NCBI RefSeq assembly: GCF_010183535.1
Contig: NC_071331.1
Span: forward strand, 2,232,001 to 2,296,000
Source: Caenorhabditis remanei
Taxonomy: Eukaryota > Nematoda > Chromadorea > Rhabditida > Rhabditidae
DNA length: 64,000 nt
Reading direction: 5' to 3'
Below the pieces are notes generated by a model. That model was not told the origin of the DNA. It worked only from the letters and a program-made list of their open reading frames with translations, and did no database searches. Of this stretch, positions 43,549-55,844 are shown one piece after another. Both the position numbers and the translations under genes were made by a program. The stretch's first letter is position 1; each line of letters opens with the position of its first letter.

Positions 43549-44027
43549 TACCGTAAAAACTGTATTAGAGCGACATGTCGCTTTATTTTTCAAACAGATT
43601 TTTGTTGTCGTTCTATTAGCTCAGCAGAGGGCTTACAACTGCGCTCCACCGAAATTCCCTTGAAAAATGTCTCTTTTTCTCTGCGTCTCTCAATTTCGCA
43701 CACTATTTTCTTCAGTTTCGGTAGAGCGCGGTTGTAAGAAGCGTGCTGTGCTAATATTAGAGGCTGTCGTTCTACTAGAGGTTGTCGTTTTATTTTTCGA
43801 ACGAAGTCCTGTCAGGTTCGATTTATGCGAATAAAAGTGAAATCAGAAGAAAAAAAAACATAAAATTAATGAAAAAGCAACGAAAACACCCAAAACAGGG
43901 TGTCGGTCTATTAGAGGTGTCGTTCTATTAGAGGCTGTCGCTCTATTTTTCAAAGCTTAAGTTTGCTGTCGTTCTATTAGAGGTGTCGTTCTATTAAAGG
44001 TGTCGCTCTAATACAGTTTTTACGGTA
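43549..44027. mobile_element. MITE with TACCGTAAAAACTGTATTAG ends
   Basis: Inverted ends TACCGTAAAAACTGTATTAG and complement, subterminal tandem tgtcgttctattagagg units, TA at both ends. A second MITE is nested in it. Twin at 57292-57770. Confidence 0.85.
43616..43755. mobile_element. Nested MITE, GCGCTCCACCGAAAT type
   Basis: Inverted arms ttacaactgcgctccaccga and tcggtagagcgcggttgtaa lie inside the 43549 element. A diverged copy lies at 44056-44180 just outside it. Twin at 57359-57498. Confidence 0.75.
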
Positions 44028-44055
44028 TTCCAACGGTCTTCAGTGAATTTTCATA

Positions 44056-44180
44056 TTAGCTCTGCAGAGTTCTTAAAACTGCGCTCCGCCGAAATGCTCT
44101 TGAAAAATGTCTATTTTTCTCAGAGCTCCTCCATTTCGCATACAATTTGTTTCCATTTCGGTAAAGCGCGGTTGTAACAA
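44056..44180. mobile_element. MITE, GCGCTCCGCCGAAAT type
   Basis: Related to 43616-43755: aaactgcgctccgccgaaat pairs with atttcggtaaagcgcggttg. Twin at 57799-57923. Confidence 0.72.
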
Positions 44181-44581
44181 TTTTCAGAAAAATGTTCCTG
44201 TTTCTACAAGTTCTCACAACTTTCTGATGATCTAGACAATACACTTGTTGCTGCTACAATGGTTGTGCGATGATACTATTCTCACAAACAAACCTAATTT
44301 TAACAATATTTCATTAATATTAATATTTTTCAACTGAAAAAAATGCGCTCCGTTGAACTTGTAAATTTTTTCCAAAATTCAAATCCTTCGTGAAATCGGT
44401 ATATTTTCGAAACTTTCCCGCTCTAAACTTTTACGATTACCACCTGTTACCCCCATCAAGGACTATGACACTAACTGGTTTGTACTTGAGATAAACAGAG
44501 GGCATACAGCAAGACAAAGGCAGTGAAAAAGAGAGGGGGTGAAGTTTGGTCTGTTTGTGTGTCCAGATGTCCAAACATTTT

Positions 44582-44649
44582 CTGTTTCAATATGCCGTGA
44601 AACACAGCTTTCAACGTGAGTGGTTTACTAAAATAACTATTACTAAAAG
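44582..44649 (+). ncRNA. Predicted 21U-RNA gene (duplicated)
   Basis: Exact core 44582-44589. TACT places the T at 44629, spacing 40. Convergent with the minus-strand locus 44599-44665, the two units overlapping. Twin at 58325-58392. Confidence 0.66.
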
Positions 44650-44665
44650 CAAATTCATGAAACAG
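44599..44665 (-). ncRNA. Predicted 21U-RNA gene next to a Helitron end (duplicated)
   Basis: Exact core 44658-44665 on minus. CACT places the T at 44619, spacing 39. The Helitron 3' end at 44672 lies only 6 bp upstream of the core. Twin at 58342-58408. Confidence 0.68.
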
Positions 44666-44671
44666 TAACAA

Positions 44672-46378
44672 CCAGCAGGAAATTCGCGGCTACGCCGCGA
44701 TTTTCGCTGGACTTAGATGACTTGAATGAAAGTAAGTGGAAACTGCTGGAAAATTCCTTCTAAATCCAAAAAAACTTTTGAGATGAATGAAGTAATGTAA
44801 TGTTCTTATAACTTTACTGTTCGTTTCGACTTATCTGTTTTTTCATTATTTCTTCTTAATGACACTGCTTTGTCGTTTAGCATTAGGTGCGGTACAAAAG
44901 ATTTCTGACCTTTTCACTATAGGTATTCTTGATTCCGGCTCTAACACAAAATTTCAGTCAGTTTCACAGCAGCTCACCCGGCCGCTGTTTTTTTAGTTGT
45001 TGGAGGCAAAGCTGACCCGAGGCCGCGGCCTTTCTCTGCCGGCCGTATGACGGCTTTGCAAATTTGGCCGTCACACCTCTCTGAACTTCAAAGGAATTAA
45101 TCTTGGCATTCCGGGGTTTTCAGAGAAAACTTTGGATTCCCTCTACTTACCCGTTGTCAATGCACCAAAACTAAAGCGTCTAGAAACATCTCTTCGACGT
45201 GTTTGAAGAAAGATGAAAAATCGAAACGACGCTGCTGGAAACTCAAAAGTGAGACGATCTTGAGACATCTATTCATGGGCACTTTTTCGAAAGGGTTGCT
45301 CTCCTAATCAGTTTTGTTGGTTGCTTCTCATTTTTTGACTCCGGGCGGGGCCCGTCCGATATTTTGCAAGTCTGGGTTCTAGAAGATTCCGGAATATTTG
45401 AATTCCCGCCGAAGCTCAAAAGTTTTTCTAGAAGTTTCTGGAAGATTCCGGAATATTTAAATTCCCGTCGAAGTTCAAAAGTTTTTCTAGAAGTTTCTGG
45501 AAGATTCCGGAATATTTGAATTCCCGTCGAAGTTCAAAAGTTTTTCTAGAAGTTTCTGGAAGATTCCGGAATATTTGAATTCTAAAATCGAATGTATTTC
45601 TGGAAGTTTCTAGAAGTTTCTAGAAGATTCTGGAAAAATCTAGAAACTTCGGGATCTTCTGGAAGGTTCTGGAAATTTTTGGACAGTTCTATTGACTTTT
45701 AAAACTGTCTAAAAGTTTTTAGATGTATCAGGGAGTTTTTAGAAGTTTCTAGAAGCTTCTGGAACATTCTGGAAACTTTTGGGATTTCCTGGATGTTGCA
45801 GCCAAACTGGCTCAAATTTTTTGGAGTATTGTGTTAAGGTGCCCAGGGTGTCACAACTAAAGTATGGGCCCCGTATTTTCAGTTTGAATATGCTTTCCTG
45901 ATTTTTCGGTTACTGTAGCTACAGTACCCCTTTAAGGATATGGCAGTGTGAAATCTGCAAAGTGTCTCAAGGAAAAGTACGGGACAACAGAGTTAACAAA
46001 TTTAACAACGTACTCGATAAGTGGGTTTCGGAAACGTCCAAAATATTCAGGTTTGACTGTTAATGTTCAAGTCTTTGTAACTACCGTAATCCTACAGTAA
46101 CTGGCCGAATTTTTTTTGGGTGTCATACTGAGGGGTCAAAGTTGTTACAACCGAAGTCGGGTCTCCCCTCGTTCTGTTTGGAGCCCTTTTTCATTTTTGG
46201 GTTACGGTAGCTACAGTAATCCTACAGTAATCTGACACCCGGGGTCCAAAAAACTGAAGCGCTCGGAGGTTCATGGGTATACCCCCAAACATCTTTTGAG
46301 ACGGTTCAGAGAGAAAAAAGTTATTCAGGGAGAAGCGTCGGACGGACACACAGAACTATTCCATTAGTAGGAAGAAGA
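44672..46378 (-). mobile_element. Chimeric Helitron H3
   Basis: The 3' half (44672-45329) is an H5-type arm and the 5' half (45327-46378) an H1-type arm, fused at the duplication breakpoint. It has proper ends on both sides, so it looks whole although it is a recombination product. Confidence 0.85.
45376..45781 (-). promoter_or_regulatory. Heat-shock-element array in H3
   Basis: Same six-pentamer units as in H1 but two fewer, followed by the same downstream TTCnnGAA run. Confidence 0.8.
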
Positions 46379-46483
46379 TATGTACGTAACTACATCACCT
46401 AAATTCAGTTTGGAAAGATTTCTTATCATGTATTCCGTCCTTATTTCGTAAGGGTATACATATTACCAATAGAATTACAATGT

Positions 46484-46550
46484 ATTGAACGAAATGCTCG
46501 AATACCGGATGACATATGATTTTTCTCTGAATATTGCAAGTTTGAAACAG
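46484..46550 (-). ncRNA. Predicted 21U-RNA gene (unit 2 twin)
   Basis: Core 46543-46550 on minus, T at 46504. Twin of 34818-34884. Confidence 0.66.
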
Positions 46551-46887
46551 TGGTTTTCAAAGTTTCTCTGTATGTCTAAACTTCCGAAAATTCAGCTACA
46601 CAAAAAATGTTTTTCGACAACTTTTTTTCTTTTTACCAAACGTCTAACTTTTTTAATGGGCGGTGCCAACTATAGCTCTACCGTAATCTAAGTATCTGTT
46701 TGTCGGTATTTTTACCCCAGGATGTCCATTTCTTATCGTTCAATTAACTCTATGTTTTTTTAAAGAATCAAACCTCTCATCCCATTTTCGAAGAAAATCA
46801 TCAAGTTTCTAAAACAGCGAATATTTTTGAAGGGGTTAACATAAAGCTATTATCCATTGATCAAATTCTAGGAACTTCTGATTTTGT

Positions 46888-46955
46888 AAACTTCCGGCTG
46901 GGTGCAAATTGTTGAAATTAAAGAAGGTTGACAAATAAAACAGTTTCTGAAACAG
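46888..46955 (-). ncRNA. Predicted 21U-RNA gene (unit 2 twin)
   Basis: Core 46948-46955 on minus, T at 46908. Twin of 35222-35289. Confidence 0.66.
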
Positions 46956-47102
46956 AGGAAGCTAGAGTTACAAATCTGATTTCGATCAACCTTCGGTATC
47001 AAAATATTTTACAGATTAAACATTTTGAAACCTAATTTGCTTGGAGTGTTGACAGAAAAAACAGCATACTGCAATTTACCATGACCTGTACACGAAAGAC
47101 TG

Positions 47103-48199
47103 ACAAGGGAATTCACTTTCCGTACCCGTTCAGAATTTTCTATAAACTTGCGCACTGATAGTTTCGAGTCTGCTCTGAGCAATGATGATAGTCAAAAAGT
47201 GCAAAACTACCGAAAAAGTGGATTTTTTTGCTCCGAAAGTTTGCTCATTTTTCATCATAGAAAACGCGAGTGCCACTTTGGGAGGACTATCGGGTTTGTG
47301 AAGGCAACTAGCTGCCCTCTCGGTCGGCGGTTGAATGGCCACGTGGCAGAGTGGGGGACTGGTAGGAGGAAGGTCCGGGGATCGAACCCTTCCCCTTTTT
47401 TTTTTTTTTTTGCTTTTTAAAAACCGACTGTGGAAAGTTAATTACAGCTTTTTCGACCTATTCTATGAAGTTTTTATTCCGTTTTGAACTATTTTCTACA
47501 TTATCTGAACATTTGGAACGAAAAATTTTTTGAGAAAATTTTGTGTTCTCATGATCATTCGTTCATGGTGGACACTCCTTTTTGCCAATTCTTTAATGAA
47601 TCATGGTTTTTAAGTAGGTATGCCGGATTCTTGCTGTACAGGGCCTTATTCATTCTAAATAAATATTTGGTTCGAGAGTAGATGAGAAAATTTGGTTGAC
47701 AAGCTTTCAAAAATGAGCGGGTAGCCCATGAGGAGATGAACGAATGATCATGAGAACACAAAATTTTCTCAAAAAATTTTTCGTTCCAAATGTTCAGATA
47801 ATGTAGAAAATAGTTCAAAACGGAATAAAAACTTCATAGAATAGGTCGAAAAAGCTGTAATTAACTTTCCACAGTCGGTTTTCAAAAAGCAAAAAAAAAA
47901 GAAAAAGGGGAAGGGTTCGATCCCCGGACCTTCCTCCTACCAGTCCCCCACTCTGCCACGTGGCCATTCAACCGCCGACCGAGAGGGCAGCTAGTTGCCT
48001 TCACAAACCCGATAGTCCTCCCAAAGTGGCACTCGCGTTTTCTATGATGAAAAATGAGCAAACTTTCGGAGCAAAAAAATCCACTTTTTCGGTAGTTTTG
48101 CACTTTTTGACTATCATCATTGCTCAGAGCAGACTCGAAACTATCAGTGCGCAAGTTTATAGAAAATTCTGAACGGGTACGGAAAGTGAATTCCCTTGT
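47103..48199. mobile_element. 1.1-kb foldback, unit 2 copy
   Basis: Twin of 35437-36533, with tRNA-like units at 47337-47395 (+) and 47907-47965 (-). Confidence 0.85.
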
Positions 48200-48311
48200 G
48201 AGATACTTAAAAGTATTCAGAATATTTTTGTTGACAACCAAATGTGCCTGAGTATCCAAAAAAAATATCGTCCAGGTACGCGAATGGTTCTTTTCCTAGA
48301 AATCTGATTAC

Positions 48312-48378
48312 CTGCAACAAGTTATCTAAGTATTGTCCAAAATTAATTTGATCTATTAATAAAACAATTCTGAAACAT
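48312..48378 (-). ncRNA. 21U-RNA candidate (unit 2 twin)
   Basis: Variant core 48371-48378 on minus, T at 48332. Twin of 36646-36712. Confidence 0.43.
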
Positions 48379-49286
48379 GTATATCATAAAGCAGTAAGGT
48401 TTTTAAATGTGTCTGTACTTCGCCAACAGTGCTGTATGACTAAGGATATCTTCCAACAAGAATTATCGTAGTGAGCTTGTTAGATGTACTTAGGGATGAA
48501 ACCGATCTGGAACGGAAATTATTAATTTTTTAAAGACAATTTTTCAACTTTCATGACACCAAGACTTCTGTTGTAACATAAAATCATTTTTTTCAAACAA
48601 GACATCTGAGAATGTTTTCACTCTTCTAGAAAACTTCCGTTTGTCTATTAGTCTGCCTGTCTATCCAGATTCTCCTGAGCTTAGAATTACTACCGTTTCT
48701 CAATAAACATGTAATTAGACAAGTATTTCAAACAACACTTTTGCGGTTATACCTCAAAAACAAACAAAAATATTCGCTTAAACCTGAACTGTCCCAAAAT
48801 GAAATGACATTGAAACGGGGAACCTCGGTTATTCTGCCGGTCTGTCTATCTTTATGTCGGGGTGTCTATGGTCATCAATTCATTGTTGAAAAGAAATCAA
48901 AAAGTTGATCTAGTAAGATGCACTCTCTGACTCGTTCGATCACCCATAGTCACACGAAAAAAGTTGACCATCTCCGATTTGCCCACCCTTCCGATCAGAG
49001 ATAGTATCAAGTCTCCTTAGCAAATTGAAGTACTTTTTGGCCGGGTCCGTCACCTGGGTACCTAGGAAAATCAAAAAATTGATATTTTTCGAAAATTTTT
49101 CCTGAAGTAGTTAGGTATGAAATCTCAACGCGAAATTATTGTAGACACTATTTTAAGCACTTTTTGTGTTCAGAACAAAATTCCAGCTCAACACCTTCAT
49201 TGTGAAAATTTTCTTAAATGAAGCCTTACTGAAACGGAACATTGAGTTAATCAGGGTCTGTGAATTTCCAAATGAGCTTTATTCAA

Positions 49287-49352
49287 ATAATGAAGATTTC
49301 AAACAAAACAGTTTCAAAGAAATGTCTCTGGGATTTCTTAACTCTGAAACAG
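49287..49352 (-). ncRNA. Predicted 21U-RNA gene (unit 2 twin)
   Basis: Core 49345-49352 on minus, T at 49307. Twin of 37621-37686. Confidence 0.64.
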
Positions 49353-49821
49353 GGAATATACTATTTTCGAAAAAACAGACCACTGTTTGGTTATCTGTTT
49401 GGTTGCCCAGGTATAGTTATCACTCCGCGTTTTTCATACAGTTCTGCACGTTTATTGAAAACACCTGAACTGTGTCTGAATAAAGCATTTCCGAAACTCT
49501 GAACTTCAAGATTTAATCATTTTATAGTTGCATACCCAACCGAACGTCCAAATGCCCCACATTCAGTAACTATTCTCGAATATAGCACTTCTGGAAATAG
49601 AAAACTACGATAAGGTGAGATACCAAATACCAATTCTCCAGGTGCAGACTAGTTTTTTCGAGATTTATGCAATAGTGATTTTGCAGTATTCATAACAGTT
49701 CCTAGCAATGACTAAGCACTAAAGAAAATTTTGTGGATAATATTGTTACTGTTTTAAAAATGTCCATAATCTCTCATTAATAACTTTTTTTGCATACGTG
49801 TATGAAATCTGAATCTTCAAT

Positions 49822-49888
49822 CAAATCAAAATATTTTTGCAATCAATCAAACTATTTTTTCATAGCCACCAGTATCAGTGTGAAACAG
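49822..49888 (-). ncRNA. Predicted 21U-RNA gene (unit 2 twin)
   Basis: Core 49881-49888 on minus, T at 49842. Twin of 38156-38222. Confidence 0.68.
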
Positions 49889-50881
49889 AAAATCCTGTTT
49901 CCAGTTGGCCTGATGATTTAACGAAATTTGGTGGTGACAGTAACTTTGTTCACATATGTTGTCTACAATCATTGAGGTTAGCACGAAGAACACAGTTTCA
50001 ATATTTTTGTGAATAATTCTTGTTTATGTAATTGCTCTCTCAACACAATAGCAACGCTGAATCCGAAAATGTAGTAAAAAAATTAAAGATGAGCAAACAA
50101 TTCAAAAAGTAAATACTATAAGGTTCTCTAACCTAAAAACCCACTGAAAACAAAAAAAAACCACAGAATTGTAATTAACAGTGTTACAAATATCGGGAAG
50201 AAAAATAAACATTGAAACGGAATGATTTGTTATCAAAGAAATTCTGCAAATGAAAATTTGAACCTGACAAGAATTAATCCAGCTGCAAAACTTCCCAAAT
50301 AGCGATTGCTTTAACTGATGATTCGCTCAATCGAGTACTGACACATCAAGAAATTATTCATATGTCTGACGTTTTATGAAACCTGGAAAACAGAAAGTTT
50401 TCGTTTACTATATTCCTGATAACACTCAATACCAACATTCAATTTACAGTTCCAAACACTTAAGTTATTGGAACAAAAAAGGTTTCGTCAGTCACCAGAT
50501 TTTTATCTACTTGATTTAAATAAAATAATCACAGAAAATGCACTATTTGTGAGATAAGATAGTAATCCTTTGAATTATTGGAATCTGAATTTATTAGTTT
50601 TCAATAACTTATAGATACTGGTGAGTGCTTCAAGAATATCTCAACGCCGTTATCAAAAACAAGCCTTGCCAACTATAACATTAGACACGGTTTCTAAAAG
50701 GACTGAAATAAATGTATTATTTTACTAAAATATTAGTTTGTGTTAATTCACAGTTAGAAACGGACCTCAATTGAAAAACTGAATTTGTTCATTCAGACTT
50801 CATCAGTTCCTGTTGTAGTTTGAGCTCGAACATTTGGTTCTTTGAAAAGAAACAGCAAGATTAATATAATTAAACAAAATC

Positions 50882-50949
50882 GTGTTTCATTAACATACAA
50901 CGGGATCCTGTATATCAAACTAATCCATTGTAGTCATCAAATGTGTTGT
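50882..50949 (+). ncRNA. 21U-RNA candidate (unit 2 twin)
   Basis: Variant core 50882-50889, T at 50929. Twin of 39216-39283. Confidence 0.4.
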
Positions 50950-51195
50950 ATTTAAAACAGTGATAATTGTTTTGCCATTTCTAGATGGGAAATATACAAC
51001 AGTAGGGAAAAGTTGTTTATGATTTGACTTACCATGTCATACCCATACCAAAGTAACAGCTAACCTCTGTTGTGGTTCTCCTGTATCTGAAACGTTAATT
51101 GAATGATACCGATGAATGGAAATATTGAAATCGGATTCGATGTTTCAATTGAAACATAAAATGACTTCAGTATCTCTATCAATTGGTTATACCTT

Positions 51196-51263
51196 TATTT
51201 TTTATAAATTGTTCAAATAAAACAGTAGGAGAGAAAAAAGTACTGAATCTTGCTCTGAAACAA
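51196..51263 (-). ncRNA. 21U-RNA candidate (unit 2 twin)
   Basis: Variant core 51256-51263 on minus, T at 51216. Twin of 39530-39597. Confidence 0.36.
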
Positions 51264-51430
51264 CAATAATGTTTCGAAAAGGTTTAAGACACTTGCTGAC
51301 TCGTTCGATCACCCGTAGGCACACGAAAAACGTCAACCATCTCCGATTTGCCAATCATTTGTAGTTAGCTATGAAATCTCAACGGGATATTATTGTAGAC
51401 ACTATTTTAAGCAATTTTTGTGTTCAGAAT

Positions 51431-52063
51431 AAAATGCCAGCTCAACACATTCATAATGCAATTTTTCAAAATATATGGAATTCTCGGATTTTTTCCATGA
51501 AATTGTTTTTATCTCGGCAGTGACCCGAGTAGACAGCGTTTTTTATTTGAAAATCAGAATCTAAATGAAATTCGGTAATGGAAACATTTTGTCCCTACTG
51601 GTATGAAAGAAGTATGAAAAAAACTTGGAATTTGATTTTTGAGCCATTCCGGTAAATTATTTTTGATGTTCAAAAACTATGGTTTTCTTCGTTTATCCAT
51701 TTAGTCATATCATTTTTCGTCATTTCCGATACAGTTTTCGATCACACCACAAAAAATATTCGAAAGAATTGAATTTTTTGAGTTTTTGAAATTTTTTCCT
51801 GAATTTAGTCATTCCAACTGAAATATTGAGGATAGCATCATAAAATTAGGAGAATATAATTAGAACATAATTTAGATTCAAAAAACAAAAACAATAAGTT
51901 TTTTGTTTATGGAATATCTGTCGTGTCTATCGGTGTGCTTTCCTGTATACAAATACCGTATTTACTCGAATAGACCGGCACCCCGAAAGTGAAGATTTCT
52001 TCATAATTATTTATCTTATTATAGAACGGGATTATTTGCTAGTAAAATCATATTGAGTTAAGA
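51431..52063. other. Unit-2-only segment left of H4
   Basis: AT-rich, no gene. From 51957 it contains a MITE end (accgtatttactcgaatag, then gaccggcacccc) without a matching right end. This may be a MITE cut by the Helitron insertion at 52063. Confidence 0.5.
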
Positions 52064-52693
52064 TCTTCTTCCTACTAATGGAATAGTTCTGTCTGTCCGT
52101 CCGACGCTTCCCCCTGAATATCTTTTTTCTCTCTGAACCGTTCCAAAAGATGTTTGGGGGTATAATCATAAACCTCCGAGCGCTTCAATTTTTTGGACCC
52201 TAGGTGTCAGATTACTGTAGGATTACTGTAGCTACCGTAACTCAAAAAATGAAAAAGGGTTCCAAACAGAACGAGGGGAGACCAGACTGGGGTGGTAACA
52301 TCCTTGACACCTCAGCATGACACCCAAAAAAAGATGGGTCGGTTACTGTAGGATTACGGTAGTTACAGAGTTTTGAAGATTAACAGTCGAATCTGAATAC
52401 CTTGGAAGGTTCAGATCCCCACTGATCGAGTACGTTGATAAATTGTTTAACTCTGTAGTCCCGTACTTTTCCTCAAGACACTTTGCAGGATTTCCACTGC
52501 CATACCCCTGAAAGGGTACTGTAGCTACAGTAACTCAAAAATCGGAAAAGCAGGTTAAAACTGAAAATACGGGGGCCATAATTTGGTTGTGACTCCCTGG
52601 GCACCTTAACACAATACTCCAAAAATTTTAGCCAGTTTGGCCGCAACATCCAGAAATTTCCAAAAGAATCCAGAATGTTCCAGAAACTTCTTG

Positions 52694-52749
<56 letters not shown>
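52694..52749. repeat. Poly(A) tract, 56 bases
   Basis: Uninterrupted A56 inside H4. The matching place in H5 (about 60440) has only a few mixed bases, so the tract is a private expansion or a sequencing/assembly product. Confidence 0.9.
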
Positions 52750-52751
<2 letters not shown>

Positions 52752-52959
52752 TCTAAAAACTTCCAGAGAGTTCTAGAAAATTTCAGAAATTAATAGAACC
52801 GTTCAAAAAATTCTAGACATTTCCAGAACCTTCCAGAAGATACCAGAAGATCCGGAAGTTTCAAGATTTTTCCAGAATTTTCTAGAAACTTCCGGAAACT
52901 TCCAGAAATACTTCCGATTTTAGAATCCAAATATTTGGGAATCTTCCAGAAACTTCAAG

Positions 52960-54302
52960 CAATATTTTTGAAATTCGGCGGGAATTCGAATATTCTGGAA
53001 CCTTCTAGAAACTTCTAGAGAAACTGTTGAATTTCGGCGGGAATTCAAATAATCCAGAACCTTCTAGAAACTTCTAGAAAAAACTTTTGAATTTCGGAGG
53101 GAATTCAAATATTCCAGAACTTTCTAGAAACTTCTAGAAAAACTTTTGAATTTCGGAGGGAATTCAAATAATCCAGAACCTTCTAGAAACTTCTAGGAAA
53201 AACTTTTGAATTTCGGAAGGAATTCAAATATTCCAGAACTTTCTAGAAACTTCTAGAAAAACTTTTGAATTTCGGCAGGAATTCAAATATTCCAGAACTT
53301 TCTAGAAACTTCTAGAAAAACTTTTGAATTTCGGCAGGAATTCAAATATTCCAGAACTTTTTAGAAACTTCTAGAAAAAACTTTTGAATTTCGGCAGGAA
53401 TTCAAATAATCCAGAACTTTCTAGAAACTTCTAGAAAAACTTTTGAATTTCGGCAGGAATTCAAATATTCCAGAACTTTCTAGAAACTTCTAGAAAAACT
53501 TTTGAATTTCGGCAGGAATTCAAATATTCCAGAACTTTCTAGAAACTTCTAGAAAAAACTTTTGAATTTCGGCAGGAATTCAAATATTCCAGAACTTTCT
53601 AGAAACTTCTAGAAAAACTTTTGAATTTCGGCAGGAATTCAAATAATCCAGAACCTTCTAGAAACTTCTGGAAAAAAACTTTTGAATTTCGGCAGGAATT
53701 CAAATATTCCAGAACTTTCTAGAAACTTCTAGAAAAACTTTTGAATTTCGGCAGGAATTCAAATAATCCAGAACCTTCTAGAAACTTCTGGAAAAAACTT
53801 TTGAATTTCGGCAGGAATTCAAATAATCCAGAACCTTCTAGAAACTTCTGGAAAAAACTTTTGAATTTCGGAAGGAATTCAAATATTCCAGAACTTTCTA
53901 GAAACTTCTAGAAAAACTTTTGAATTTCGGAGGGAATTCAAATATTCCAGAACTTTCTAGAAACTTCTAGAAAAAACTTTTGAATTTCGGCGGGAATTCA
54001 AATAATCCAGAACCTTCTAGAAACTTCTGGAAAAAACTTTTGAATTTCGGCGGGAATTCAAATAATCCAGAACCTTCTAGAAACTTCTGGAAAAAACTTT
54101 TGAATTTCGGCGGGAATTCAAATAATCCAGAACCTTCTAGAAACTTCTAGAAAAAACTTTTGAATTTCGGCGGGAATTCAAATAATCCAGAACCTTCTAG
54201 AAACTTCTAGGAAAAACTTTTGAATTTGGCGGGTATTCAAATAATCCAGAACCTTCTAGAAACTTCTAGAAAAAACTTTTGAATTTCGGCGGGAATTCAA
54301 AT
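52960..54302 (+). promoter_or_regulatory. Heat-shock-element minisatellite, 22 units
   Basis: Same 59-60 bp unit as 39765-40557, with five contiguous HSE pentamers per unit on minus. The largest array in the window. The last 13 units equal the H2 array. Confidence 0.83.
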
Positions 54303-55777
54303 TTTCGAGTTTTGCCGATAGTTCAAACGTTCTGGAAACATCCAGAAACTTCCAGAAAACTTTTAAAATTTGGCGGGCTTTCGAACGTTTTCTGTAACGT
54401 CTCAATGTTTTTGGGACGCTCAAACAATTGAAAGGACGTCTAAGTGTTTCAAGTGATATTTCTTTTTTTAAATAACATCTAAACTGGAATAGAGCCAAAA
54501 GACTTCAATCAAAAAACAGAATATAGAGAAGCAACCAACAAAACTGATTAGGAGAGCAACCCTTTCGAAAAAGTGCCCATGAATAGATGTCTCAAGATCG
54601 TCTCACTTTTGAGTTTCCAGCAGCGTCGTTTCGATTTTTCATCTTTCTTCAAACACGTCGAAGAGATGTTTCTAGACGCTTTAGTTTTGGTGCATTGACA
54701 ACGGGTAAGTAGAGGGAATCCAAAGTTTTCTCTGAAAACCCCGGAATGCCAAGATTAATTCCTTTGAAGTTCAGAGAGGTGTGACGGCCAAATTTGCAAA
54801 GCCGTCATACGGCCGGCAGAGAAAGGCCGCGGCCTCGGGTCAGCTTTGCCTCCAACAACTAAAAAAACAGCGGCCGGGTGAGCTGCTGTGAAACTGACTG
54901 AAATTTTGTGTTAGAGCCGGAATCAAGAATACCTATAGTGAAAAGGTCAGAAATCTTTTGTACCGCACCTAATGCTAAACGACAAAGCAGTGTCATTAAG
55001 AAGAAATAATGAAAAAACAGATAAGTCGAAACGAACAGTAAAGTTATAAGAACATTACATTACTTCATTCATCTCAAAAGTTTTTTTGGATTTAGAAGGA
55101 ATTTTCCAGCAGTTTCCACTTACTTTCATTCAAGTCATCTAAGTCCAGCGAAAATCGCGGCGTAGCCGCGAATTTCCTGCTGGTACTAACTAAGTAAGTG
55201 AAGATAGTAAGTGATGAACCCGACCTGGAACGGAAATTGTTAATTTTTCAAAGAAAATGTTTAACTGTGATGGCACCAACACTGCTGTTGTAAAATGTAA
55301 TTATTTTTTCATACAAGACATTTGAGAATGTTTTCACTTTTTCTGTGATGCACTCAAACGAAGTTTCATTCGAATGTTTGAAACATGACCCTTTTTGTTA
55401 AATCCCTATCAAAAACAGTAAATATTGATATTTTACCAGTGCCAGGAGCCATGACGTTCAGCTCATGGAGAGGCACCTGAAGGGGATATTAATTTTTTGT
55501 AAACAAACAACATAATATTTGTCGTGTCTTAGTTCTAAAAATACCGTATTAACCACAATCGTAGTGAGTTTAGATTCTTTCAGTTAGGGATGAAGCCGAC
55601 CTGGAATGGAAATTATTAATTTTTTAAAGGAAAATTTTCAATTTTTATAATACCAACAATGCTGCTGTAAAATTCAATTATTTTGTCAAAAAAGACATTT
55701 GAGAATGTTTTCACTCTTCTAAAAGAGTTCTGTTTGTCTATTTGTAATTCTCTTCACATTTTCTGAGCGGAGAATTA

Positions 55778-55844
55778 CTGTTTCAGAATATGCATGAAAT
55801 AAACCAGGTATTTCAAACTATAGTCTATTGACTTAAACCTGAAA
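55778..55844 (+). ncRNA. Predicted 21U-RNA gene (unit 2 twin)
   Basis: Core 55778-55785, T at 55824. Twin of 42035-42101. Confidence 0.66.

Larger units (their letters stand above)
33543..45326. repeat. Tandem duplication, unit 1 (11,784 bp)
   Basis: Starts inside H1 and ends inside the H3 arm. It matches unit 2 at offset 11666 from about 33960 to 39764, then at offset 13743 from 39761 to 45329. I saw no mismatch in the parts compared. Relative to unit 2 it has two extra 59-bp repeats (+118) and lacks 2,077 bp. The breakpoint shares CTC. Confidence 0.9.
52064..55183 (+). mobile_element. Non-autonomous Helitron H4 (3,120 bp)
   Basis: 5' TCTTCTTCCTACTAATGG after A (52063). 3' hairpin TCGCGGCGTAGCCGCGA, then CTGCTGG before T (55184). 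The largest copy. It carries ctgtagctacagta and taatcctacagtaa stretches, a poly(A) tract and 22 minisatellite units. No protein is encoded. Confidence 0.9.
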
